Positions 42,692-50,334 of a DNA stretch of 64,000 bases are shown in pieces. Source of the stretch: Mycolicibacterium goodii (lineage in GTDB: Bacteria; Actinomycetota; Actinomycetes; Mycobacteriales; Mycobacteriaceae); NCBI RefSeq assembly GCF_022370755.2, contig NZ_CP092364.2, forward strand, positions 5,456,001 through 5,520,000, written 5' to 3'. Both the position numbers and the translations under genes were made by a program. Position 1 is the stretch's first letter. Each line of letters begins with the position of its first letter. Below the pieces are notes generated by a model that was not told the origin of the DNA, searched no databases, and worked only from the letters and a program-made list of their open reading frames with translations.

Positions 42692-45600
42692 GTGGTCGCC
42701 GCTGCGACGCTCGTCCTGACTTTCGCCCAGTCACCGGGACAGATCTCACCCGACACGAAACTCGACCTCACGGCGAACCCGCTACGGTTCCTGGCCCGCG
42801 CGTTCAATCTGTGGAACAGCGACCTGCCGTTCGGGCAGGCGCAGAACCAGGCCTACGGCTACCTGTTCCCACACGGCGCCTTCTTCCTGCTCGGCGATGT
42901 CCTGGGCGTGCCCGGCTGGGTCACGCAACGCCTGTGGTGGGCGCTGCTGCTGACCGTCGGGTTCTGGGGTGTCCTGCGTGTGGCGGAGGCGCTCGGCATC
43001 GGCACCACCAGCTCACGGGTGATCGGCGCGGCCGCGTTCGCGCTGTCGCCGCGGGTGCTCACCACGCTCGGCGCGATCTCGTCGGAGACCCTGCCGATGA
43101 TGCTCGCGCCGTGGGTGCTGTTGCCGGTCATCCTCGTGTTCCGCGGGACCGCAGGGGTGGGAGATGACCGGCGAAAACAGCACTCGGTGCGCCTCATGGC
43201 GGCCCGATCGGCGGGCGCCGTCGCGCTCATGGGTGCCGTCAACGCCGTCGCGACCCTCACGGGCTGCCTGGCCGCGGTGATCTGGTGGGCCTGCCACCGG
43301 CCGAACCGGTTGTGGTGGCGCTTCACCGCGTGGTGGCTGTTGTGCGGTGCGCTGGCCGTCACGTGGTGGGTGGTCGCGCTGCTCATGCTGGGCCGGATCA
43401 GCCCGCCGTTCCTCGACTTCATCGAATCGTCCGGCGTCACGACACAGTGGATGTCGCTCACCGAGATGCTGCGCGGCACCGTCAGCTGGACGCCGTTCGT
43501 CGCGCCGTCGGCGACCGCGGCCGCCTCCCTGGTGACCAGCACGACCGCGGTGCTGGCCACGACGGTCGTCGCCGCCGGTGGACTCGCCGGCCTCGCGCTG
43601 CGCTCCATGCCCGCGCGGGGCCGGCTGATCACCATGCTGCTGATCGGCGTCGTGCTGCTCGCTCTCGGCTACTCGGGAGGCCTCGGCTCGCCCGTCGCGT
43701 CGCAGGTGCAGGCCTTCCTCGACGGCACGGGTACCCCGCTGCGCAACCTCGCCAAGCTGGAGCCCGTGGTCCGGCTGCCGCTGGTGCTCGGCCTGGCACA
43801 CCTGCTGGGTCGTGTCCCCCTGCCCGGCAGCGCGCCACGGCCGGTGTGGCTCAGCGCGTTCGCGCATCCGGAACGCGACAAGCGGATCGCCGTCGCGATC
43901 GTCATCCTCTCGGCATTGGCCGCGGGTACCTCGCTGGCGTGGACCGCGCGACTCACACCGCCCGGGGCGTTCACCGCCATCCCGCAGCACTGGCACGACG
44001 CCGCGGCGTGGCTCGACGAACACAACACCGACCGCGGCCGTGTCCTGGTGGCCCCCGGCGCCCCGTTCGCGACCCAGGTGTGGGGCAACAGCCACGACGA
44101 ACCTCTGCAGGTGCTCGGCGGCAATCCTTGGGGCGTAAGAGATTCCATTCCACTGACCCCGCCAGAGACGATCCGTGCGCTGGACTCGGTGCAGCGCCTG
44201 TTCGCCTCGGGCCGCCCGTCCCCCGGCCTGGCCGACACCCTCGCGCGACAGGGCATCTCCTACGTGGTGGTGCGCAACGACCTCGATCCGGACACCTCAC
44301 GGTCCGCCCGCCCGATCCTGGTGCACCGGGCCGTGGAAGGGTCACCCGGGTTGACCAAGGTCGCCGAGTTCGGCGATCCGGTCGGGCCGGGCACCCTCGA
44401 GGGCTTCGTGGCCGACAGCGGTCTGCGGCCCAGGTATCCGGCCATCGAGATCTTTCGCGTCGACACCGGCGGCGACACGAGCACCGACGCCCGGTCACCC
44501 ATGCACCCCTACCTGGTCGACAGCGATGCGATGACCAGGGTCGCGGGCGCGCCCGAGGCACTGCTGCGCCTCGATGAACGGCGCAGGCTCGCCGGACAAC
44601 CCCCACTGGGGCCGATGCTGCTCGCGGCCGATGCCCGACGCGCCGGCCTACCGGTCGACGGCGTGATCGTCACCGACACCCCCACGGCCCGCGAGATCGA
44701 CTACGGCCGTGTCGACGATCACGCATCGGCGATCCGCACACCCGACGACGCGCGGCACACCTACAACCGCGTACCCGACTACCCGTCGCAGGGCGCGGAT
44801 CTGGTCTACGGCAGGTGGACCGGGGGCCGACTGTCGGTGTCGAGTTCGGCGGCCGATTCCACCGCGCTGCCCTACGTCGCGCCGTCGACCGGACCTGCCG
44901 CGGCGATCGACAGCGACAGTTCCACTGCCTGGGTGTCCAACGCGCTGCAGGCCGCGGTCGGCCAATGGCTCCAGGTCGATTTCGATCATCCGGTCACCAA
45001 CGCCACGTTGACCATCACTCCCAGTGCCACCGCGGTCGGAGCCCAGGTCCGCCGCATCGAGATCGCGACCGCCACGGGCACGAGCAGCCTGCGGTTCGAC
45101 ACCGCGGGCAAACCTCTGACGATTCCGTTGCCGGTCGGTGAGACGCCGTGGGTGCGGATCACCGCCGTGGCAACCGATGACGGTTCCTCCGGTGTGCAGT
45201 TCGGTGTGACCGACCTTGCGATCACGCAGTACGACGCGTCCGGGTTCGCCCACCCCGTGGCGCTGCGGCACACCGTCGAGGTCCCCGCACCGCCGCCGGG
45301 TTCGGTTGTGCAGCAATGGGATCTGGGAACCGAGCTGCTGGGCAGGCCCGGCTGCGCGGACAGTCCGGTCGGCGTGCGGTGCGCGGCCGCGATGGCACTG
45401 GCCTCCGAGGAGCCGGTGAACCTGAGCCGCACCCTGACGGTGCCGCAGGACACCGAGGTGCGGCCCACGGTCTGGGTCCGGGGACGCCAGGGCCCCAAAC
45501 TGGCCGACCTGGTGGCCCAGCCGGGAACCACCCGCGCGTTCGGTGACGCCGACCCGATCGACGTGCTCGGCTCGGCCTATGCCGCCACCGACGGTGACCC

Positions 45601-46936
45601 ACGGACGTCGTGGACGGCACCACAACGCGTCGTCCAGTTCCAGACACCACCGACGCTGACGCTCAAGCTCCCCAGGCCCACCGAGGTCGCAGGCATGCGG
45701 ATCGTCCCCGGCGACACCGAACCACCCGCCCATCCCACGCTGGTCGCCATCGATCTCGGCGACGGACCCCAGATGCACCGGCTGTCCGGTGACGGCGAGC
45801 CGCAAACCGTGACGCTCAAGCCTCGCGTCACCGACACGGTGACGGTGTCGCTGCTGGCATGGAACGACATCATCGACCGCACCTCGCTGGGCTTCGACCA
45901 GCTCAAGCCCCCCGGTCTCGCCGAACTGACCGCACTCGACGGGCACGGCGCCCCCATCGGCGCCGCCGATGCGGCGAAGAACCGTTCGCGCGCGGTGACG
46001 CTGCCGTGCGGCCAGGGCCCCATCATCGCGGTGGCCGGCGAGTTCATCCAGACGTCGGTGCAGACCACCGTGGGGGCGCTGCTCGACGGCGAACCGATCG
46101 CAGCGCGGCCCTGCCGGTCCGAACCGGTCGAGCTCCCCGCCGGGCAGCAGGAGTTGGTGGTGAGCCCCGGCGCCGCGTTCATCGTCGACGGGGTCGAGCT
46201 ACCGACACATGCTGCCGATGAAATCCACACGGCGCCAACCACTTCCGCTGACATCGGGAGCTGGACCGCCGACCGCCGCGAGGTGCGGGTGAGCGCCGCG
46301 CCCCAGCAGCGCGTACTGGTGGTGCCGGAGAGCGTCAACCACGGCTGGTCCGCGCGCGACGCCGCGGGCACCGAGCTGCAACCGGTGACGGTCAACGGGT
46401 GGCAGCAGGGCTGGGTGATCCCGGCGGGCACGGAGGGAACGGTGACGTTGTCGTTCGCGTCGAACCTGCCGTACCGGATCGGTTTGATCGGGGGGCTGGC
46501 ACTGCTGCCGGTGCTGGCGGCGCTGGCACTGCTCGGCGTGCGCAGGCCAGTGCCTGCCGCCGCACCCGTGCGCCCCTGGAATCCGGGCCCGGTGCTGACC
46601 GGCGGAGCCGCTTTGGTGGCGGGCACGGCGATCTCGGGGGTCGCGGGACTGCTCGTCGTCGGTGCCGCGATCGGTGTGCGGCTCCTGCTGAGCCGGCGCG
46701 GCCCGCGAGGCCAGAAGGTCTGGACCAACGTCGCGGTCCTCGGCGCTGCGGGCGGGATGATCCTGGCGGGTTCGGTACTGAGCCAATACCCGTGGCGCTC
46801 GGTGGACGGCTACGTGGGCCATTCCGCCGGCTTGCAGTTCCTCGCGTTGCTCTCGGTGGCGTTCCTCGCCGCGTCGGCAGTGCGGCTGGTGAACCGACCC
46901 GGCCCCGGAAACGACGACCCTTCAGCTACACCCTAG
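42692..46936 (+). CDS. aftD: Arabinofuranosyltransferase AftD
   Basis: A giant 1414-residue membrane glycosyltransferase. The N-terminal part is a GT-C fold with about a dozen membrane helices and the first-loop PDTKLDLTANPLRF and PFGQAQNQAYGYLFP. A long periplasmic region rich in beta domains resembling carbohydrate-binding modules follows (about 600-1280), then a final membrane bundle. AftD adds arabinofuranose to arabinogalactan and lipoarabinomannan from decaprenyl-phosphoarabinose. GTG 42692 is the first ordinary start codon, but the frame is open back to 42569 and residues PLSRRWLW just upstream look like real N-terminal sequence, so the true start may be non-canonical. Confidence 0.93.
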   Translation: MVAAATLVLTFAQSPGQISPDTKLDLTANPLRFLARAFNLWNSDLPFGQAQNQAYGYLFPHGAFFLLGDVLGVPGWVTQRLWWALLLTVGFWGVLRVAEALGIGTTSSRVIGAAAFALSPRVLTTLGAISSETLPMMLAPWVLLPVILVFRGTAGVGDDRRKQHSVRLMAARSAGAVALMGAVNAVATLTGCLAAVIWWACHRPNRLWWRFTAWWLLCGALAVTWWVVALLMLGRISPPFLDFIESSGVTTQWMSLTEMLRGTVSWTPFVAPSATAAASLVTSTTAVLATTVVAAGGLAGLALRSMPARGRLITMLLIGVVLLALGYSGGLGSPVASQVQAFLDGTGTPLRNLAKLEPVVRLPLVLGLAHLLGRVPLPGSAPRPVWLSAFAHPERDKRIAVAIVILSALAAGTSLAWTARLTPPGAFTAIPQHWHDAAAWLDEHNTDRGRVLVAPGAPFATQVWGNSHDEPLQVLGGNPWGVRDSIPLTPPETIRALDSVQRLFASGRPSPGLADTLARQGISYVVVRNDLDPDTSRSARPILVHRAVEGSPGLTKVAEFGDPVGPGTLEGFVADSGLRPRYPAIEIFRVDTGGDTSTDARSPMHPYLVDSDAMTRVAGAPEALLRLDERRRLAGQPPLGPMLLAADARRAGLPVDGVIVTDTPTAREIDYGRVDDHASAIRTPDDARHTYNRVPDYPSQGADLVYGRWTGGRLSVSSSAADSTALPYVAPSTGPAAAIDSDSSTAWVSNALQAAVGQWLQVDFDHPVTNATLTITPSATAVGAQVRRIEIATATGTSSLRFDTAGKPLTIPLPVGETPWVRITAVATDDGSSGVQFGVTDLAITQYDASGFAHPVALRHTVEVPAPPPGSVVQQWDLGTELLGRPGCADSPVGVRCAAAMALASEEPVNLSRTLTVPQDTEVRPTVWVRGRQGPKLADLVAQPGTTRAFGDADPIDVLGSAYAATDGDPRTSWTAPQRVVQFQTPPTLTLKLPRPTEVAGMRIVPGDTEPPAHPTLVAIDLGDGPQMHRLSGDGEPQTVTLKPRVTDTVTVSLLAWNDIIDRTSLGFDQLKPPGLAELTALDGHGAPIGAADAAKNRSRAVTLPCGQGPIIAVAGEFIQTSVQTTVGALLDGEPIAARPCRSEPVELPAGQQELVVSPGAAFIVDGVELPTHAADEIHTAPTTSADIGSWTADRREVRVSAAPQQRVLVVPESVNHGWSARDAAGTELQPVTVNGWQQGWVIPAGTEGTVTLSFASNLPYRIGLIGGLALLPVLAALALLGVRRPVPAAAPVRPWNPGPVLTGGAALVAGTAISGVAGLLVVGAAIGVRLLLSRRGPRGQKVWTNVAVLGAAGGMILAGSVLSQYPWRSVDGYVGHSAGLQFLALLSVAFLAASAVRLVNRPGPGNDDPSATP

Positions 46937-46988
46937 CGAAGGGGACCATCCGCCGCCCTTGTTAGCCCGCTCTTGCGACCACAAATGG

Positions 46989-47018
46989 TTGACACCGGGC
47001 ACGTGCAGTACTTACCGT
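46989..47018 (+). promoter_or_regulatory. Sigma-A-type promoter with overlapping inverted repeat
   Basis: TTGACA (46989-46994) is a perfect -35 consensus, and 18 nt downstream is TACCGT (47013-47018). The inverted repeat CAGTAC (47006-47011) and GTACTG (47017-47022) straddles the -10, as expected for a repressor site. It points away from aftD into a stretch with no gene. Confidence 0.6.
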
Positions 47019-47024
47019 ACTGGT

Positions 47025-47220
47025 ACGCGCCGTTTCGGCGACACCGAGGTTTGCTGACCGGGGGAGAACAGACGTCGGTCACCGATGGGCGCAACCGGGT
47101 TCCCCAGTGGTCCGCCATCGGCCCAGCAAATTTGGCGCGCCGCCGCCGAACCCAGCCACACGATGTGTGCACCAGGGCTGTGGTGTCGGCGACGGAGGGG
47201 TTCGCCGACACCACAGCGAG
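47025..47220 (+). ncRNA. Candidate small RNA between aftD and R2lox
   Basis: A transcript from the promoter at 46989-47018 would start near 47025 and end at the hairpin 47177-47217, about 195 nt. It contains an internal stem CCGATGG (47082-47088) with CCATCGG (47115-47121). Its 3' end would be antisense to only a short 3'-untranslated region of R2lox. There is no convincing coding frame with a ribosome site that ends before the hairpin. Extents are estimates. Confidence 0.4.
47177..47217. terminator. Strong 16-bp terminator hairpin
   Basis: Positions 47177-47192 and 47202-47217 pair perfectly (core TGTGGTGTCGGCGA) around a 9-nt loop. It lies 33 nt beyond the R2lox stop on the minus strand and would end plus-strand transcripts from aftD or from the promoter at 46989. 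Probably bidirectional. Confidence 0.8.
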
Positions 47221-47249
47221 CCACAACTCCCGGTGTGATCCAGTGCGCT

Positions 47250-48212
47250 TCAGCGTGCGGCGGCCGCGGCCTGTTCGGCCGCCGTGAAGACGCGTTCGTC
47301 CTCGTCGGCGAACGTGTCCTCCAGTTGCAGCGGCGTGTAGTCGACGTCGATCTCGGCCAGCGGACGTCCGCGCGCACTGCTGATCGTTCCGAACCTGCGC
47401 ATCCCGCGATCGCTGGAGTACTGCAGGAACTCGGCCTCCTCGAGTCCGAACGGAATGTCGTCGCCGTACAGCGCGAACCCTTCCTCGGTCAGTCGCAGCG
47501 CGATCGGGATGAGTTCGTTCATGCGGGTTTCGAACACCGTCCAGTTGGCGTCGTCGGCCGCGACGTGACGGCGGCACGTGAACGTCCCCCACGCCATGTG
47601 CCTGCGCTCGTCGTCACCGATGCGGCGCACCAGTTCCTGCATGCCGGGAAGGATGGCGCGGTCGACGCAAATCCGGTGCCACGCATAGTATCCCGTGAGC
47701 GCCAGCATGCCCTCCACCACATGGTTGTAGACCACCGAGGCCCGCACCTGCGCGGCCGGTGACGGATCCGAGGTGAGCGCATCCAACGCGGCGGGCAGTT
47801 CGTCGCAGAAGATCTGGATGTAGGCGGGCACGTCCTGGATGTAGGTGTGCAGATCGTCGGTGACCCCGACCGCGTCCAGCCACATGCGGAACACCTGGGT
47901 GTGTTTGGCCTCCTCGAACGCGAACTGCGTCAGGTACATCTCGTCGCCGAGCCGCCCCTCGGCGCGCATCGCCGCCATGAACGGCTGGATGTCCTTGGTG
48001 ACCGCCTCCTCCCCCGCGATGAACTCGGCGCACAGGCGCGTCGCGTATTCGCGTTCACGCTCGGTCAGCGCCTCCCAGTCGGCCCGGTCTCGGGAGAAGT
48101 CGATGTCGGCCGGGTCCCAGAACTTCGCGTTGCCTCCCGCGAACAGCTTCAGGGGCAGACTGCTCCAGTTGAGGCCACCGGCCCTGATCGAGTCGAAGTG
48201 TGTTCGTGTCAT
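47250..48212 (-). CDS. R2-like ligand-binding oxidase (Mn/Fe, Rv0233-like)
   Basis: A 320-residue R2lox protein. All metal ligands and the crosslink pair align with those known for Rv0233: E68, E101, H104, E167, E202 and H205, plus V71 and Y162, which form the Tyr-Val ether crosslink. The protein binds a long-chain fatty acid and performs two-electron oxidations at a Mn/Fe site; the physiological substrate is unknown. ATG 48212 has GGAGG eight bases upstream; a start at 48233 would add seven residues and bypass that site. It follows the MFS gene by 48 nt on the same strand and is likely co-transcribed. Confidence 0.94.
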   Translation of the reverse strand: MTRTHFDSIRAGGLNWSSLPLKLFAGGNAKFWDPADIDFSRDRADWEALTEREREYATRLCAEFIAGEEAVTKDIQPFMAAMRAEGRLGDEMYLTQFAFEEAKHTQVFRMWLDAVGVTDDLHTYIQDVPAYIQIFCDELPAALDALTSDPSPAAQVRASVVYNHVVEGMLALTGYYAWHRICVDRAILPGMQELVRRIGDDERRHMAWGTFTCRRHVAADDANWTVFETRMNELIPIALRLTEEGFALYGDDIPFGLEEAEFLQYSSDRGMRRFGTISSARGRPLAEIDVDYTPLQLEDTFADEDERVFTAAEQAAAAAR

Positions 48213-48260
48213 GAGCTCGACCTCCTGCACCACATGCCGAGGAAAGTGACAGACCTCACA

Positions 48261-49862
48261 CTAGTTCGTTTTGACGGCGATGAGGTGCTGCGAGGTGGGT
48301 TCTCCCACGATGAACCGTTGGACGGTCTGCTCCACGAGCAGGTCGTGGCCGGTCAGACGGGTGTGATGCTGGCGCAGATGCTCGTCCCACGACCGGACCA
48401 CGAAAGCCTCGACGAACGTACCCGCCTTCTCGCCGCTGCGGAACAACTGCCACTGCGAGGCCCCGGTGCGTTGCCGGGAGCGGCCGAGCGCCGCCATCGC
48501 CTCGAAGAACCCGGTTTCCTGGGCGGGCTCCACGCAGTAGGAGATCAGGACGACCACCGGACCGTCCGGGGGTTCGGGCTCGAACACCAGCGCAGGTTCC
48601 GGCCAGTGCGCCGACGGGGTCATGTCCAGATTCCCCGTGCGCGCGTGCAGGGGCCACCAGAGGGCCGACAGTGCGCACACGCCCATCAGGGCGGCGCTGA
48701 CGAGCAGGGCCGTCACACTTCCCGCACCGCCGGCGACCAGACCCCAGACCAGCGAACCGAGGGCCTGTCCGCCCATGAACACCAATTGGTAGACCGACAG
48801 TCCGCGCGCACGGACCCACGCGGGCAGACTCAGCTGCATCGAGGCGTTGAGGGTCGAGAGCGCCAACAACCATGCGGCGCCGCCGAATACCAGGGCGACG
48901 AGCACCACCCCGACCTGGTGTACGAGCGCCAGCACCACCGTTGCGCCACCGAAGCCGATCGCCGCCACGATCAGCAGGGTGTTGAGCTCGAACATCTTCT
49001 GCAGCCGGCCGAGCACGAACGCACCGCACACCGCGCCGAGGCCCAACGCCCCGAGCATGACACCGTAACCCGACGATGTGAGGTCGAGCTGATCCTTGGC
49101 GATCACCGCGAGCAGACCCCACAGCGCGCTGCCGGGCCCGATGAAGAGCACGGTCCGCAGCAGGATCCGCCGCACGATCGGTGCGCTGCGGATGTACCGG
49201 CCCCCGGCACTCAACGCCGCCAACGGACGCTCGGCGGGCAGCATCCGCTCGGTCGCCGGTCGTCGCCACATCAGCAGCACCGCCACGATGCCGACGAACG
49301 ACACCGCGTTGAGCGCGAACACCAGGGTCGGACCGGACAGCGACACCAGGGCTCCCGCGATGGCGGGGCCGATGGCGCGCGCACCGTTCATGCTCATGCT
49401 TCCCAGCGCCGCGGCAGCCGGTATCTGTTCGCGCGGAACAAGATCGGGCTGGATCGCCTGCCATGCCGGTGCGGTGATCGCCTGACCGCAGCCGATGAGG
49501 AACAGCAGCGTCAGCAGCACCGTGGGGGTGGCCAACCCGGCGCCGGTGAGCATCGCAAGCGATGCGACGCCCGCGGCCATGGCACCCTGCGCGGCGATGA
49601 GCAGGCGCCGTCGATCGACGAGGTCGGCCAGGACACCCGACGGCAGTGCCAGCAGCATCACCGGCAGCGTCGTCGCCGTCTGCACCAGCGGGACCAGCAC
49701 CGCAGCACGTGGGTCGGCGACCAGCATCCACTGCGCCCCCACGGTCTGCATCCAGGTGCCGAGGTTGGACACGAACTGCGCGATCCACAAGGCGCGGTAG
49801 ATGGGCGACGCCAGCGGCGCCCATGTCGATGTGGCGCCCATCGCCGGTGTCGCTGTCGTCAT
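48261..49862 (-). CDS. MFS exporter (MFS_3 type) with C-terminal ferredoxin-like domain
   Basis: A 533-residue major facilitator with 12 membrane segments in residues about 20-415; the A-motif loop is GVLADLVDRRRLL. A soluble C-terminal domain of about 90 residues follows (VVVLISYCVEP to RFIVGEPTS), resembling antibiotic-biosynthesis-monooxygenase-like folds. This arrangement is seen in enterobactin-exporter-like MFS proteins. ATG at 49862 has AAGGGGAATC upstream. It precedes R2lox on the same strand, so it may export or import the oxidase's lipid substrate or product. Divergent from the GNAT gene. Confidence 0.88.
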   Translation of the reverse strand: MTTATPAMGATSTWAPLASPIYRALWIAQFVSNLGTWMQTVGAQWMLVADPRAAVLVPLVQTATTLPVMLLALPSGVLADLVDRRRLLIAAQGAMAAGVASLAMLTGAGLATPTVLLTLLFLIGCGQAITAPAWQAIQPDLVPREQIPAAAALGSMSMNGARAIGPAIAGALVSLSGPTLVFALNAVSFVGIVAVLLMWRRPATERMLPAERPLAALSAGGRYIRSAPIVRRILLRTVLFIGPGSALWGLLAVIAKDQLDLTSSGYGVMLGALGLGAVCGAFVLGRLQKMFELNTLLIVAAIGFGGATVVLALVHQVGVVLVALVFGGAAWLLALSTLNASMQLSLPAWVRARGLSVYQLVFMGGQALGSLVWGLVAGGAGSVTALLVSAALMGVCALSALWWPLHARTGNLDMTPSAHWPEPALVFEPEPPDGPVVVLISYCVEPAQETGFFEAMAALGRSRQRTGASQWQLFRSGEKAGTFVEAFVVRSWDEHLRQHHTRLTGHDLLVEQTVQRFIVGEPTSQHLIAVKTN

Positions 49863-49959
49863 GATTCCCCTTGTCGAGCTACCGCAACAAAGGTTGCCAG
49901 GCTCGGGATGGCTCAAACGGTATCGAGTGCAGGCCACCGACACGGGGCATAGTGAAGCC

Positions 49960-50280
49960 ATGGCTGAAATCCGCGATGTCCCAGACGCCCACCACTACGA
50001 ACTCACCGTCGACGGTGAGCATGCCGGCCTACTCGCCTACGTCGACGTCGGGGGTCAACGCGTGTTCCACCACACCGAGGTCGACGACAAGTTCAGCGGT
50101 CAGGGTCTCGCGGGCGAACTCGTCGCGGCGGGACTCGGTGACACCAAGGCCGCGGGCAAGCGGATCGTCGCGGTGTGCCCCTACGTCGCGAAGTACCTCT
50201 CGCGCCACCACGATTTCGACGATGTCATCGATCCGGTCACTCCGGAAGCGAAGGCTGCGGTCCAGAACGCCGAGGGCTGA
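49960..50280 (+). CDS. GNAT-fold N-acetyltransferase (YjdJ/Acetyltransf_CG type)
   Basis: A 106-residue small acetyltransferase with HTEVDDKFSGQGLAGELVAAGL (acetyl-CoA-binding signature, here GQGLAG) and VAVCPYVAKYLSRHHDFDD. These mini-GNATs are widespread, with unknown acceptors. ATG at 49960 lies 6 nt after CATAGT, a -10-like hexamer, so it may be leaderless; the frame further upstream overlaps the divergent MFS gene and is rejected. It is followed 54 nt later by the LuxR regulator. Confidence 0.85.
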   Translation: MAEIRDVPDAHHYELTVDGEHAGLLAYVDVGGQRVFHHTEVDDKFSGQGLAGELVAAGLGDTKAAGKRIVAVCPYVAKYLSRHHDFDDVIDPVTPEAKAAVQNAEG

Positions 50281-50334
50281 GCGGCGGATCATTACTATCT
50301 TCCACGGGGAGGGCCGAACCGCCAGAGAACGGGC

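Larger units (their letters stand above)
46937..47249. other. Convergent intergenic region with its own promoter and hairpin
   Basis: The 313-nt space between the aftD and R2lox stops contains a sigma-A-like promoter on the plus strand, an operator-like repeat over its -10, an internal stem and a strong terminator hairpin. These are listed separately. No protein-coding frame in it looks real. Confidence 0.6.

Noticed and set aside
47085..47762. A 225-codon plus-strand frame starting inside the aftD-R2lox gap
   Set aside because: It runs through the terminator hairpin and then antisense to R2lox; no domain is visible.
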